DNA from: Streptomyces ficellus
GTDB lineage: Bacteria > Actinomycetota > Actinomycetes > Streptomycetales > Streptomycetaceae
NCBI RefSeq assembly: GCF_009739905.1
Contig: NZ_CP034279.1
Location: forward strand, 2,542,001-2,606,000
Direction: 5' to 3'
Length of the DNA stretch: 64,000 nucleotides
Below the pieces are notes generated by a model. It ran no database searches. It saw nothing but the letters and a program-made list of their open reading frames with translations, and had not been told where the DNA came from. A program made the translations under genes and the position numbers. Below, piece by piece: positions 1-8,049 of the stretch. Numbering within the stretch: the stretch's first letter is position 1; each line of letters opens with the position of its first letter.

Positions 1-1267
1 TGGTGTCCGCGTGGGCGGAGGCGCGGGCGAGTACGGCGGTGGCGTACGCCAGCAGGGCGAGGGCGGCCCCGCCGCACGCGAGCGTGGGTACGGCCCCGGG
101 GCCCCAGCCGGCGAGGGCGGCCTCGACCGGGCGGGCGAGCCGGTCGCAGCCCGGCAGGCGGGCGGCGAGGACCGAGGCGCAGGCCAGGGCCTCGACGGCG
201 CACGCGCCGAGCAGTCCGGCTGCGGCGCCGCCGGGGAAGCCGTGGACGGCGAGCAGCCGGGCCAGGAAGAGGAGGACGCCGAGGGCGAGGGCGCCGCCGC
301 TGACGGAGCCGTGGCCGAGGGCGGCGCCGACGAGCGCGAGCAGCCCGGCGAGGACGGTCGTGTACAGCGCGACGGCTCCGAGGAGGAGGGGGCGACTGCG
401 CGCGGCGAAGTCGGCCAGGCCCCGGCTGTCGGCGAGCCTGCGGCGGGCCCGGGCGGCGTACAGCCGGGCGCACCCGTCGGCGGGAAGGGCGGCGAGCGCC
501 AGGCCCAGCAGCGGCGGGGCGTCCACCGGCCAGGGCCCGTCGGGGCCGCCGGCCACGAGCTGCTCCAGGAGGCCGTCACCGAACAGGGCGTACAGGAGGA
601 GAAACCCGGTCCACGCGCGCGTGCCCGCCGCGGTGTGCGCGCCGGCCGCCGGGTGCGTACCGGCTGCCGTGCGCCCGGCGGTGAGGGCCACCGCGAGTGC
701 CAGGGCCCCGGCCACGCCGACGGCCGCCCACAGCGGCCCGTCCGTCACGGCGAGACCGGCCACGGTGAGGGCGCCCACGGCCCCCGGGAGGAGGGCGAGC
801 AGGGTGGTCCGGGCGCTCCACGGGCCGTCGGCGCCGGGGGCGGAGGCGGCGGAGCGGGCCCGGGTCCCGTCATCACCGCGCGGCACGCGCGCGTACAGCT
901 CCTCGGCGAGCGAGAACACGTCCCGGTGCCGGAAGCGGGCGGCGGTGCGGTCGGTGACCCCGTGGGCCTCCAGCCCGGCCGCGATCTCCAGGGGGTCGAC
1001 CGCCCGTTCGCACAGCTCCCGGTGCCGGTGCAGCAGCGCCTTCACCGGATCCGCGGGCCCCCGCCGGGCCACCGGGCCGCCGCCCCCGGCGCGCTCCCGC
1101 CCGGCGCCGTCGCCGAGAGTGGTGGGCGTGTCGGCGGGTCCGGGCGCGGGCTTCGACAGGAGGGCCTCCGCGTGGCTGCGCCAGGCGTGCGTGCTCCGGG
1201 CGGGCAGGGCGCCCGGAGCGGCGCCCGGCGCGCGGCTGCCCGGTGCCGGGGTGCCTCCGTCAGACAT
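1..1267 (-). CDS. Integral membrane protein of unknown function, C-terminus beyond left edge
   Basis: The reading frame starts at an ATG (1267-1265) that overlaps the stop of the upstream glycosyltransferase by 8 bp and stays open to the window edge, giving 422 codons without a stop. The first ~140 residues are soluble, Pro/Gly/Arg-rich, with a short helical segment (EIAAGLEAHGVTDRTAARFR). After that come many Ala/Leu/Val-rich hydrophobic segments separated by short Arg-containing loops, so it is a polytopic membrane protein. Overlap with the PelF-like glycosyltransferase implies co-translation and a shared role, perhaps export or assembly of a glycan. I do not recognise the family. It has the position of a PelG-type partner, but I see no sequence motif that proves this. 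Confidence 0.72.
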   Translation of the reverse strand, partial: MSDGGTPAPGSRAPGAAPGALPARSTHAWRSHAEALLSKPAPGPADTPTTLGDGAGRERAGGGGPVARRGPADPVKALLHRHRELCERAVDPLEIAAGLEAHGVTDRTAARFRHRDVFSLAEELYARVPRGDDGTRARSAASAPGADGPWSARTTLLALLPGAVGALTVAGLAVTDGPLWAAVGVAGALALAVALTAGRTAAGTHPAAGAHTAAGTRAWTGFLLLYALFGDGLLEQLVAGGPDGPWPVDAPPLLGLALAALPADGCARLYAARARRRLADSRGLADFAARSRPLLLGAVALYTTVLAGLLALVGAALGHGSVSGGALALGVLLFLARLLAVHGFPGGAAAGLLGACAVEALACASVLAARLPGCDRLARPVEAALAGWGPGAVPTLACGGAALALLAYATAVLARASAHADT

Positions 1268-3239
1268 GGCCGTCCACCTTCCCGGCGATGGGGAAGGAGG
1301 CCGCGACCGGCAGCGAGGCGACGACCGGGATGCTGTCGACGGCCGCGGCCGGCACGGGGGCCGGGGGCGCCGCTGCGGGGGGCGGGGGCGTGGGCGCGCC
1401 GGGGCGCGTGGCCGTGGCGGTGTACGCGCCCGGGGCCGCTCCCTGTTCCGCGGCGGCCCACGCGGGGGTGGTCGCGCCGCCCGAGCCGCGTCCGGTCCAG
1501 TGCCCCGGTACGTAGGCCTCGGCCGGGTGCGCGAAGGGCAGGGGCTCGCCGTCCGCGCCGACGCCCTCGGCGTCGCGGTGGACGGGGGCCTGGGAGATCA
1601 GCTCCAGATAAATGCCGCGAAATGCCGCGAGGTTCTGCTCGACGGTGAACAATTCGAGTGCGCGGGCGCGTGCGGCGGCGCCCAGCCGTTCGCGTCGCGC
1701 CGGGTCGCGCAACAGCGACAGGCACGCGTCGGCGAGCGCCCGCGGATTGCGCGGGGGCACGACCAGTCCTGTGCCACCGATGACCTCGACGACCGCGCCG
1801 ACGTCCGTCGAGACGGTGGCGCGCCCGCACAGCATGGCCTCGACCAGGCCGAGCGGGAAGCCCTCGACCACGCTGGACAGGACGACCACGCCGGCCGCGG
1901 CGTAGGCGTGGGCGAGGTCCGGCGCGTACGGACTGCCGAGGTCCTCGAAGGAGACGGGGTTGTCCCCCACGGCGTGCGCGTCGGTGGCCTCGTCGGGGAA
2001 GAGCTGGGCGGCCAGGCCCTCGCAGTGGGTGCGGTAGGTCGCCGACTCGGCGTCGCGGGAGGGCGTGGAGACGATCCTCAGGCGGGCTTCCGGCTCCGCC
2101 CTCCGTACGTCGGCGAAGGCGTGCAGCAGGCCGACGAGGTCCTTGGTGGGCTCGATGCGCCCCACCCACATCAGGGTGCGCGGGTCACCGCCGTCACCGC
2201 TCTCGCCGACCGCCGCGAACCGCTCCGCCTCCATCCCCGGGTAGACCGTGCGCAGTTTGGCGCGGTCGGCGCCGCACTTCTCCTGCCAGCGGCGGGTGTG
2301 GGTGTTGCCGGGGGTGATGACGGCGGCCTGCCGGTAGACCTCGGCGGCCAGGCAGCCGTGGAAGGCGGCGAGCAGGGCGCGCACGGGGGCGCTCAGGGAC
2401 GCGTCAGCGGCCGACAGGTAGTGCGCGCGCAACTGCACGCCGTACTCGGTGACCAGCAGCGGGACGCCGAAGAAGCGTTTGGCCAGGAGGCCGGGGAGGG
2501 CCGCCGTACCGCCGGAGGCCGCGTGGCACAGGTCGACCGCGCCCAGGCCGTCCTCGCCGTACCAGTCGAGGGACAGCGGGCGCAGCGCACGCTCGACCCG
2601 GGCCGCGAAGGCGAGGTGGTCGGGGAGGGTCGCGCCGTGCACGCCCCGGCGCACGCCGCCCGCGCGGCAGGCGGACTCCAGGAGGCGGACGGCGTCCTGG
2701 GAGCGGAGGGCGGCGGACAGGCCGCCGTGTTCACGCCCGAGGTCGGCGAGCCCGTACAGCCCCTCGGCGAAGCCGGTCGTGCTGCCGGTGCCCGGGCCGG
2801 TGCCCGCGCCCGCGCCGGCCGCGAGGTCCGTTCCACGGGGCGTGCCGTCGGCGGTACCGGCGCCCGGGGAACCGGCGTCCCGGGGAGCGGCGTCCGGGGA
2901 GGGGGCTTCGGGGGTGCGGCAGACCGCGGCGGCGAGTTCGGCGAAGCAGGTGGCGAAGCGCCGGCGCTCACGCCTGCCGTACGCGCGCCCCGCGCGCCGT
3001 CCACGCCCGCCACGGCCGGCGCACCCGTCGTCCTCGCGCCCCCACAGCGGGGCGGTCCGCACGCGCTGCACCTGGGGCGGGAGCGGGACCCAGCCGGCGT
3101 CCTCCTGCCGGGCGCTGCGGCTCAGCGCGTAGACGTCGAATTCGTGCTGCGCGAGCCCGCGCACGAGCCGGTCGCACCAGAGCCTGGACTCACCCGTCGT
3201 ATACGGGTATCCGCCTTCGGTGAGCAGTCCGATCCGCAC
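1260..3239 (-). CDS. GT4-family glycosyltransferase, PelF/DUF3492 type
   Basis: Predicted cytosolic retaining glycosyltransferase of 659 aa using a nucleotide sugar. It opens with MRIGLLTEGGYPY, as in the DUF3492/PelF N-terminal domain. The C-terminal Rossmann domain (about residues 340-540) has WVGRIEPTKD and the GT4 E-x7-E pair in VEGFPLGLVEAM, followed by VSTDVGAVVEVI. Compared with PelF (about 500 aa) it has a Gly/Ala/Thr-rich insertion near residues 100-170 and a roughly 100-residue Pro/Ala-rich tail after the catalytic domain. Start is GTG at 3239. It overlaps the membrane protein downstream by 8 bp, so the two form a pair. PelF uses UDP-glucose in Pel polysaccharide synthesis; substrate and product here are unknown. 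Confidence 0.85.
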   Translation of the reverse strand: MRIGLLTEGGYPYTTGESRLWCDRLVRGLAQHEFDVYALSRSARQEDAGWVPLPPQVQRVRTAPLWGREDDGCAGRGGRGRRAGRAYGRRERRRFATCFAELAAAVCRTPEAPSPDAAPRDAGSPGAGTADGTPRGTDLAAGAGAGTGPGTGSTTGFAEGLYGLADLGREHGGLSAALRSQDAVRLLESACRAGGVRRGVHGATLPDHLAFAARVERALRPLSLDWYGEDGLGAVDLCHAASGGTAALPGLLAKRFFGVPLLVTEYGVQLRAHYLSAADASLSAPVRALLAAFHGCLAAEVYRQAAVITPGNTHTRRWQEKCGADRAKLRTVYPGMEAERFAAVGESGDGGDPRTLMWVGRIEPTKDLVGLLHAFADVRRAEPEARLRIVSTPSRDAESATYRTHCEGLAAQLFPDEATDAHAVGDNPVSFEDLGSPYAPDLAHAYAAAGVVVLSSVVEGFPLGLVEAMLCGRATVSTDVGAVVEVIGGTGLVVPPRNPRALADACLSLLRDPARRERLGAAARARALELFTVEQNLAAFRGIYLELISQAPVHRDAEGVGADGEPLPFAHPAEAYVPGHWTGRGSGGATTPAWAAAEQGAAPGAYTATATRPGAPTPPPPAAAPPAPVPAAAVDSIPVVASLPVAASFPIAGKVDGHV

Positions 3240-3317
3240 GAGTACACCCCCGATCTCCCTTGTGTGCGGCCACCGTTGGTCCGGCGGCTCACAGCGGGAA
3301 GAACGTAAGCGGATATA

Positions 3318-3355
3318 CCGGTGGCGCGACGGACGGTTGTCCGTCGCGCCACCGG
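3318..3355. terminator. Strong hairpin terminator after the DUF3152 gene
   Basis: Perfect 17-bp stem (3318-3334 with 3339-3355) and a 4-nt loop (ggtt). It lies about 80 bp past the stop of the minus-strand DUF3152 gene and before the glycosyltransferase start. No long T tract follows, which is usual in Streptomyces. Confidence 0.75.
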
Positions 3356-3435
3356 AAGGGGTGAAAGCTCGTAACTTTCCTGCCCTCGTCGCGTTTCGAC
3401 GAGCTACAGGAGGAGAGGGCCGGCCGTTCGGCCCG

Positions 3436-4977
3436 TCAGCCGCCGGGGAAGACCCAGGGGTTGGGGCGGCACTCGATGCCCTCGACCGCGAGCGACTTGG
3501 TCTGCTGCTGCATCACCGGCGCGAGGGCGCCCGGCGTGCGGCAGTTCACATGGTTGTGCCCCAGCCGGTGGCCGACCTCGTGGTTGATCAGCATCTGCCG
3601 GTACGCGAGCATCGCGTCGGGGCCGTAGGTCGCCGACCCCTGTGCCCACCGGTAGGCGTTGATCATCACGCGCTCGGTGGCGGCGGAGTCGCACGAGACG
3701 TTGTCGACGGTGGTGTCGAGATCCGACTTGGCGCACCACACTCCGGTGGTCCCGGGGCTCGCCAGCGTGATCACGAAGTCGGCCTCACCGCTGGAGACCC
3801 GCTCGAACGTCATGGCACCGTTGTGCGCCCAGCTGCGCTCGTCGTTCAGCGTGTCGTGGACGGCGCGCGCGAACAGGGTGGAGTCGAGCGCGAGGCCCTT
3901 CTCCACGTCGATCCGGTAGCGGACCTTGTCCCCCTTGCCGGGCGCCTTGTCGACGCCCGGGACGGCCGCGAACGCGCCGGTGCCCTTGAGCTTGGGGTCC
4001 AGCGGGAACCGCTTCGCCATCAGCTGCGCGTACGTCGGCCGGGCTGCCGGCGGCGCGGCCCCGGGCGGTGCTGCGCGCTGGTCGGAACGGTCGGAGCGGG
4101 CCGCCCCGGCGCCGCCTTCCGCCGCGCCGCCGTCCGCGCGCCCGGCCGCCTCGCCCGGCGGGCGGGCGTCGGTGGCGTCCGCCCCGGCGCCGGTGACCTG
4201 CCCGGCCACGACGACCGCGAGGACGGTAGTGACGGCGGCGGCCGCGATGCCGGTGAACGTACGTCCCTTGCCGGCGCCGCCCGGACGGCCGGTCTTCCGG
4301 TCGCCGTCCGGCTCCTCGTACCCACCCGACCCGGACGCGCCGGGGGTGCCGGCCTCGCCGGGCGCGGAAACGGGTCCCTGACCGGGACGGCCGCCCCCGG
4401 CGTGGCCGGTGCCGCGCGGAGGGTGGCCGTACCCGCTGTCGTCGAACGCCTCGACGAACTCGCGCCGGGGTCCCGGTATGCGGGCGCCCGCGCCCACACC
4501 GGTCGCCGGACCGGAGGCGCTGGGGTCACCCGACGGACCGGAGGGGCTCGTGCGGTGCGAGGGGTTCACGGGGCCGACGGGCCTCATGGGACCGGTGCGG
4601 ACGGTGGCGTCCGAGGGACCAGGGGGCCTCATGGGACCCGCGGCACCCACCGGACCCCCGGGACCGGCGGGGCTTTCGGGGCGGGTGGACCCGGCGGGCC
4701 GGGTGGGACCCGTGGGGCCGGTGGGGCGGACGGGGACACCGTGCCAGTCTCCGTACCGGCCCTCGCCCCGGCCGCCGCCCTGCTCGCTGTGCTCCGGGTG
4801 GCCGCCCCGCACGGGCTGCTGCGCCCCGGCCGGCGGCGTGCCCTGGTGGTGCTGCGGTTCTGCGGGCGCCGCGGAGTTCTTGCGCCGGCGCCCGCCGGCG
4901 CGCGCCCCCTCGCGCACCGCACCTCGGGCCTGATCAGAGCCCTGAGGTGCGGGGCCTTTGCGGCTGTGTCGTCCCAC
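3436..4977 (-). CDS. DUF3152 protein, membrane-anchored, metzincin-like zinc motif
   Basis: Protein of 513 aa when started at GTG 4977 (VGRHSRKGP), 8 nt past the stop of the upstream hydrolase; the open frame runs further upstream but that part is the hydrolase in another frame. Residues 1-~190 are disordered, with collagen-like Gly-Pro-X runs. One transmembrane segment follows (GIAAAAVTTVLAVVVAGQV), then a Pro/Ala spacer and an extracellular C-terminal domain. That domain contains HEVGHRLGHNH, which fits the HExxHxxGxxH zinc motif of metzincin peptidases, followed by a Met in APVMQQQ that could be the Met-turn. DUF3152 is an actinobacterial family without a known substrate. Protease activity is my inference from the motif. 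Confidence 0.85.
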   Translation of the reverse strand: MGRHSRKGPAPQGSDQARGAVREGARAGGRRRKNSAAPAEPQHHQGTPPAGAQQPVRGGHPEHSEQGGGRGEGRYGDWHGVPVRPTGPTGPTRPAGSTRPESPAGPGGPVGAAGPMRPPGPSDATVRTGPMRPVGPVNPSHRTSPSGPSGDPSASGPATGVGAGARIPGPRREFVEAFDDSGYGHPPRGTGHAGGGRPGQGPVSAPGEAGTPGASGSGGYEEPDGDRKTGRPGGAGKGRTFTGIAAAAVTTVLAVVVAGQVTGAGADATDARPPGEAAGRADGGAAEGGAGAARSDRSDQRAAPPGAAPPAARPTYAQLMAKRFPLDPKLKGTGAFAAVPGVDKAPGKGDKVRYRIDVEKGLALDSTLFARAVHDTLNDERSWAHNGAMTFERVSSGEADFVITLASPGTTGVWCAKSDLDTTVDNVSCDSAATERVMINAYRWAQGSATYGPDAMLAYRQMLINHEVGHRLGHNHVNCRTPGALAPVMQQQTKSLAVEGIECRPNPWVFPGG

Positions 4978-4985
4978 GCCCCGGA

Positions 4986-6038
4986 TCAGCTCCTGTTTTC
5001 GTGGTCGGTCTCGTGGTCGGCCTCGTGCGTCTTGCCGTGGCCGGTTTCGCGGCTCTTGCCGTGGCCGGTCCGGTGGCTCCCGTGGCCGGTCTCGTGGATC
5101 AGCTCCCGTACGGCCTGGGCGACCGTCTCGGGGTACTCCATCATCGCGACGTGCCCGGCGTCCGGAAGTGTCAGCAGCCGCGAGTCGCGGAAGGCCGCCG
5201 CGGCCCTGCGCGCCATCCGGAACGACACGAGCTGGTCGCGCCCTCCGTACACCAGCAGCGTCGGCGCGAGCACCCGCTCGGCCTGCCGCCACAGCCCCTG
5301 CTGACCGCCCAGGGTGTACGCGTCGACGATGCCACGTGCCGAGCGTGCCATGGCGTCCCAGAAGTAGGGGAGCCTCAGGCGCCGTTCCATTTCCTCCACG
5401 GCGTTGCGGAAGCCCTCGTCGGTGACTCGCCCGGGGTCGCCGTAACAGAGGGAGAGCACCCCGCGCACCCGCTGTTCCGCCGTCCAGTCCCTGGTCATCC
5501 GGGTGAAGAGGGACGCGACGCCGGGCAGCGCCAGCAGCGCCGTCGGCCAGGCGCCGCGCTGGGCGCGCAGTTCGGGCAGCGCGGGCGAGATCAGGGTCAG
5601 CGTGGCGACCAGGTCCGGGCGGACCGCGGCGAGCCGGGTGGCGACCGCGCCGCCCAGCGAGTTGGCGATCAGGTGGACGGGCCCGCGATCACCGGCGTCG
5701 AGCATCCGGATGACCGCGCGGGTGTGCGCGGTGACGGAGTAGTTGCCGTCGTCGGGGGGCGGGGAGTCGCCGAAGCCGGGCAGGTCGACCGCCTCGCCGT
5801 CCACGACGTCCTCGAGCAGCGGCATCACGGCCGACCAGTTCTGCGAGGAGCCCCCGAGCCCGTGCACGTACAGCGCGGGCGGGAGTCCGGTGCGGTCCGA
5901 CGGCCGGTAGCGCACGTTCAGCGTCAGTCCGGGCAGCGTCACGCAGCGCAGTCGCTCCCCCTCCGCGATCCGTACGGCGCTCACCCGGGGTCCCGCCGCG
6001 GTGGCGGCGATGGATTCCGGCAGCTCGGTCGAAGACAT
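4986..6038 (-). CDS. Alpha/beta hydrolase with His-rich C-terminal tail
   Basis: Soluble alpha/beta hydrolase fold of 350 aa. Visible are the oxyanion motif HGLGGSSQNW, the nucleophile elbow IANSLGGAVA (Ser), the acid region YGGRDQLVSF and the catalytic His in DAGHVAMM. The last ~35 residues form an unusual hydrophilic tail of repeated His-Glu/Arg-Thr-Gly-His-Gly units, encoded by tandem gtggccggt-type repeats. No Shine-Dalgarno sequence precedes the ATG; instead TAACAT sits 6 nt upstream, so the mRNA is probably leaderless. The DUF3152 gene starts 8 nt after the stop, suggesting one transcript. Substrate unknown. Confidence 0.85.
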   Translation of the reverse strand: MSSTELPESIAATAAGPRVSAVRIAEGERLRCVTLPGLTLNVRYRPSDRTGLPPALYVHGLGGSSQNWSAVMPLLEDVVDGEAVDLPGFGDSPPPDDGNYSVTAHTRAVIRMLDAGDRGPVHLIANSLGGAVATRLAAVRPDLVATLTLISPALPELRAQRGAWPTALLALPGVASLFTRMTRDWTAEQRVRGVLSLCYGDPGRVTDEGFRNAVEEMERRLRLPYFWDAMARSARGIVDAYTLGGQQGLWRQAERVLAPTLLVYGGRDQLVSFRMARRAAAAFRDSRLLTLPDAGHVAMMEYPETVAQAVRELIHETGHGSHRTGHGKSRETGHGKTHEADHETDHENRS

Positions 6039-6044
6039 GCGGCA

Positions 6045-6050
6045 ATGTTA
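6045..6050 (-). promoter_or_regulatory. -10 hexamer of a probable leaderless promoter (hydrolase)
   Basis: TAACAT on the minus strand, 6 nt before the ATG at 6038, with no ribosome binding site between. A clear -35 is not visible. Confidence 0.5.
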
Positions 6051-6191
6051 CGAGACGATCACGCGGGCTCCGGTGTGTTCGCCGTCACAGATCGCATAGC
6101 GCCGGGGAGGGGTACCTCCTAGGCTCGTACCAGAGGGCGGTTCGCCCCAGAAGCCCAGAAAAACCTGGCACAGCCCAGGGAAAGGGAGCCC

Positions 6192-6419
6192 ATGACCGTC
6201 GATCCGACCGACCCGGAGACCTTCGAGACGACCGAGAACGGCGAGGCGAGCGTCGCGCTGGACGAGGAGACGCCGGAGGCCGACGCGGCCGAGCAGCACA
6301 GGGAGCTGCAGCAGCACGGCGACGATCCGCTCACCCGCGTCGATCCGGCCGTGGCCAATCCGGCCGACGCGGCCGAGCAGACCCGCGTGGTGGACCAGGA
6401 CGAGGACGACTACCGCTGA
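6192..6419 (+). CDS. Small acidic protein of unknown function
   Basis: 75 aa, very rich in Asp and Glu with no hydrophobic core and no Cys, so probably disordered. It begins MTVDPTDPETFE and ends DQDEDDYR. A good ribosome binding site (aaaggga) lies just before the ATG. Codon use is typical Streptomyces. It sits alone between a divergent hydrolase and a TetR gene. No family recognised. Confidence 0.7.
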   Translation: MTVDPTDPETFETTENGEASVALDEETPEADAAEQHRELQQHGDDPLTRVDPAVANPADAAEQTRVVDQDEDDYR

Positions 6420-6564
6420 TTTGGTCGGTTTAACGTTGAATCTCCGGCTACCCGGGGCGTCCGGTACGTGAAATTCTGCGCTCGCACCGCGCACAGCCGG
6501 GTTACCCAAAAGTACGATGGCGGACGCGGCGCACAGCGCGCAAGGATCGATTTTGGGAGGCGGC

Positions 6565-7206
6565 GTGACAGCCATCGAGCAGACAGAGGCGGCGCGCCCG
6601 CGGGGCACGCGCCTGCCGCGCCGAGCCCGACGCAACCAGCTCCTGGGCGCCGCCCAGGAAGTGTTTGTCGCACAGGGGTACCACGCGGCCGCGATGGACG
6701 ACATCGCGGAGCGCGCGGGCGTCAGCAAGCCGGTGCTCTACCAGCACTTCCCGGGGAAGCTGGAGCTCTACCTGGCGCTGCTGGACCAGCACTGCGAGTC
6801 GCTGCTCCAGGCCGTGCGCACCGCGCTCGCCTCCACCACGGACAACAAGCTGCGCGTGGCGGCCACCATGGACGCCTATTTCGCGTACGTGGAGGACGAG
6901 GGCGGCGCCTTCCGGCTCGTCTTCGAGTCCGACCTGACGAATGAACCGGCGGTGCGCGAACGCGTGGAGCGGGTCTCGCTCCAGTGCGCCGAGGCGATCT
7001 CGGACGTCATCGCCGAGGACACGGGACTGTCCAAGGACGAGTCGATGCTGCTCGCCGTGGGCCTGGGCGGTGTCTCGCAGGTGGTCGCCCGGTACTGGCT
7101 GTCCAGCGAGTCGACGATCCCCCGTGAGAAGGCGGTGCAGCTGCTGACGTCCCTGGCCTGGCGCGGCATCGCCGGCTTCCCGTTGCACGGCTCGGAATCC
7201 CACTGA
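6565..7206 (+). CDS. TetR/AcrR-family transcriptional regulator
   Basis: DNA-binding repressor of 213 aa. The N-terminal helix-turn-helix covers about residues 20-65: LLGAAQEVFVAQGYHAAAMD, then IAERAGVSKPVLYQHFPGK, the classic TetR signature. The rest is an all-helical ligand domain. I choose GTG 6565 because GGGAGG ends 4 nt before it; an in-frame ATG at 6517 has no such site. The AT-rich 145 bp upstream probably holds its promoter. No adjacent exporter or enzyme shows what it controls; DUF3107 follows 85 bp later on the same strand. Ligand unknown. Confidence 0.9.
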   Translation: MTAIEQTEAARPRGTRLPRRARRNQLLGAAQEVFVAQGYHAAAMDDIAERAGVSKPVLYQHFPGKLELYLALLDQHCESLLQAVRTALASTTDNKLRVAATMDAYFAYVEDEGGAFRLVFESDLTNEPAVRERVERVSLQCAEAISDVIAEDTGLSKDESMLLAVGLGGVSQVVARYWLSSESTIPREKAVQLLTSLAWRGIAGFPLHGSESH

Positions 7207-7291
7207 TGATCGGTGTCGTCTCTCCGGGCTAATGTGTGCAGCGTACGGCGCGGCTGACCGCGCAACGCTGACCGTTCGGAGGGACATAGCC

Positions 7292-7519
7292 GTGGAGGTC
7301 AAGATCGGCGTGCAGCACGCGCCCCGGGAGATCGCTCTGGAGAGCGGGCAGTCCGCCGAGGAGGTGGAGCGGGCGGTGGCCGACGCGCTGGCCGGCACGT
7401 CGCAGCTGCTCAGCCTGACGGACGACAAGGGCCGCAAGGTCCTGGTGCCGGCCGACCGGATCGCCTACGTCGAGATCGGCGAGCCGGCGAAGCCGCGTGT
7501 GGGCTTCGGTGCTCTCTGA
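7292..7519 (+). CDS. DUF3107 family protein
   Basis: 75 aa, begins MEVKIGVQHAPREI and ends PRVGFGAL, as in the actinobacterial DUF3107 family, whose function is unknown. Start is GTG 7292 with GGAGGG upstream (7278-7283). The stop codon lies inside the first copy of a 19-bp tandem repeat that continues into the 3' untranslated region. A terminator follows at 7599. Confidence 0.88.
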   Translation: MEVKIGVQHAPREIALESGQSAEEVERAVADALAGTSQLLSLTDDKGRKVLVPADRIAYVEIGEPAKPRVGFGAL

Positions 7520-7586
7520 GCTGTTGAGAGCTCTCTGAGCCGTTCAGGGCTCTCTGAGCTGTTCCGAGCTCTCTGAGCTGTACGGA
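7511..7586. repeat. Four-copy 19-bp tandem repeat
   Basis: Copies begin at 7511, 7530, 7549 and 7568. Each is 19 bp and starts gctctctgag; the last nine bases vary. The first copy contains the final two codons and TGA stop of the DUF3107 gene, so the array looks like an expansion of that gene end. Confidence 0.9.
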
Positions 7587-7598
7587 CAGGACGACGTG

Positions 7599-7628
7599 AA
7601 GGCCCGGCGGGTGATCCCGCCGGGCCTT
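7599..7628 (+). terminator. Terminator after DUF3107
   Basis: Perfect 13-bp stem (7599-7611 with 7616-7628), loop tgat, followed by ttc. It lies 12 bp after the tandem repeats. Confidence 0.8.
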
Positions 7629-7722
7629 TCGCGTGCCCCACGAGCAGGATTGCGTTCCACGCGCATCGGGTAGTACGGGCTGTGACCGTTTTGCCCGCCC
7701 CGCCGTTCGCGAGGTGATCCGC

Positions 7723-7989
7723 GTGTTCTGGGAAGCTTTCGGCTCTGTCGTGCTGGGTTTCGCACTGTCCTGGGCAGCCGCCCACCGGCTCACCGACAGG
7801 CTTCCGTCACGCCGCGTGGTCCTGGGAGCGGGCGTGCTCGGCGCGCTCTTCGGCTCGCTGATCACGCACGCCGCGCTGGGCCCGGGCTATGCCCTGGGCA
7901 CCCTGCTGGGGGCGGTGGCCGTCGCGGCGGTCGTGCTCTCGCTGCTGCTGCGCCCGACGCGCCGCCTCCGCCGCGCCACCCAGACCTGA
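7723..7989 (+). CDS. Small integral membrane protein
   Basis: 88 aa with three probable transmembrane helices: WEAFGSVVLGFALSWAAAHR, then VVLGAGVLGALFGSLITHAA, then TLLGAVAVAAVVLSLLL, ending in an Arg-rich tail. GTG 7723 is chosen because gagg lies 8 nt upstream; GTG 7714 or a more distant start is possible. Function unknown. Confidence 0.6.
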   Translation: MFWEAFGSVVLGFALSWAAAHRLTDRLPSRRVVLGAGVLGALFGSLITHAALGPGYALGTLLGAVAVAAVVLSLLLRPTRRLRRATQT

Positions 7990-8049
7990 CCGGGCGCCGC
8001 GCCCCCGGACCCGACCGGGCCGGGCGGCGCGGGGCGAGGCGCCGTCCCG

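Noticed and set aside
3..3308. 1101-codon open frame on the plus strand, and many other long frames opposite real genes
   Set aside because: High GC leaves non-coding frames open. It lies opposite the membrane-protein and glycosyltransferase genes and is Arg/Ala/Gly-rich without family features.
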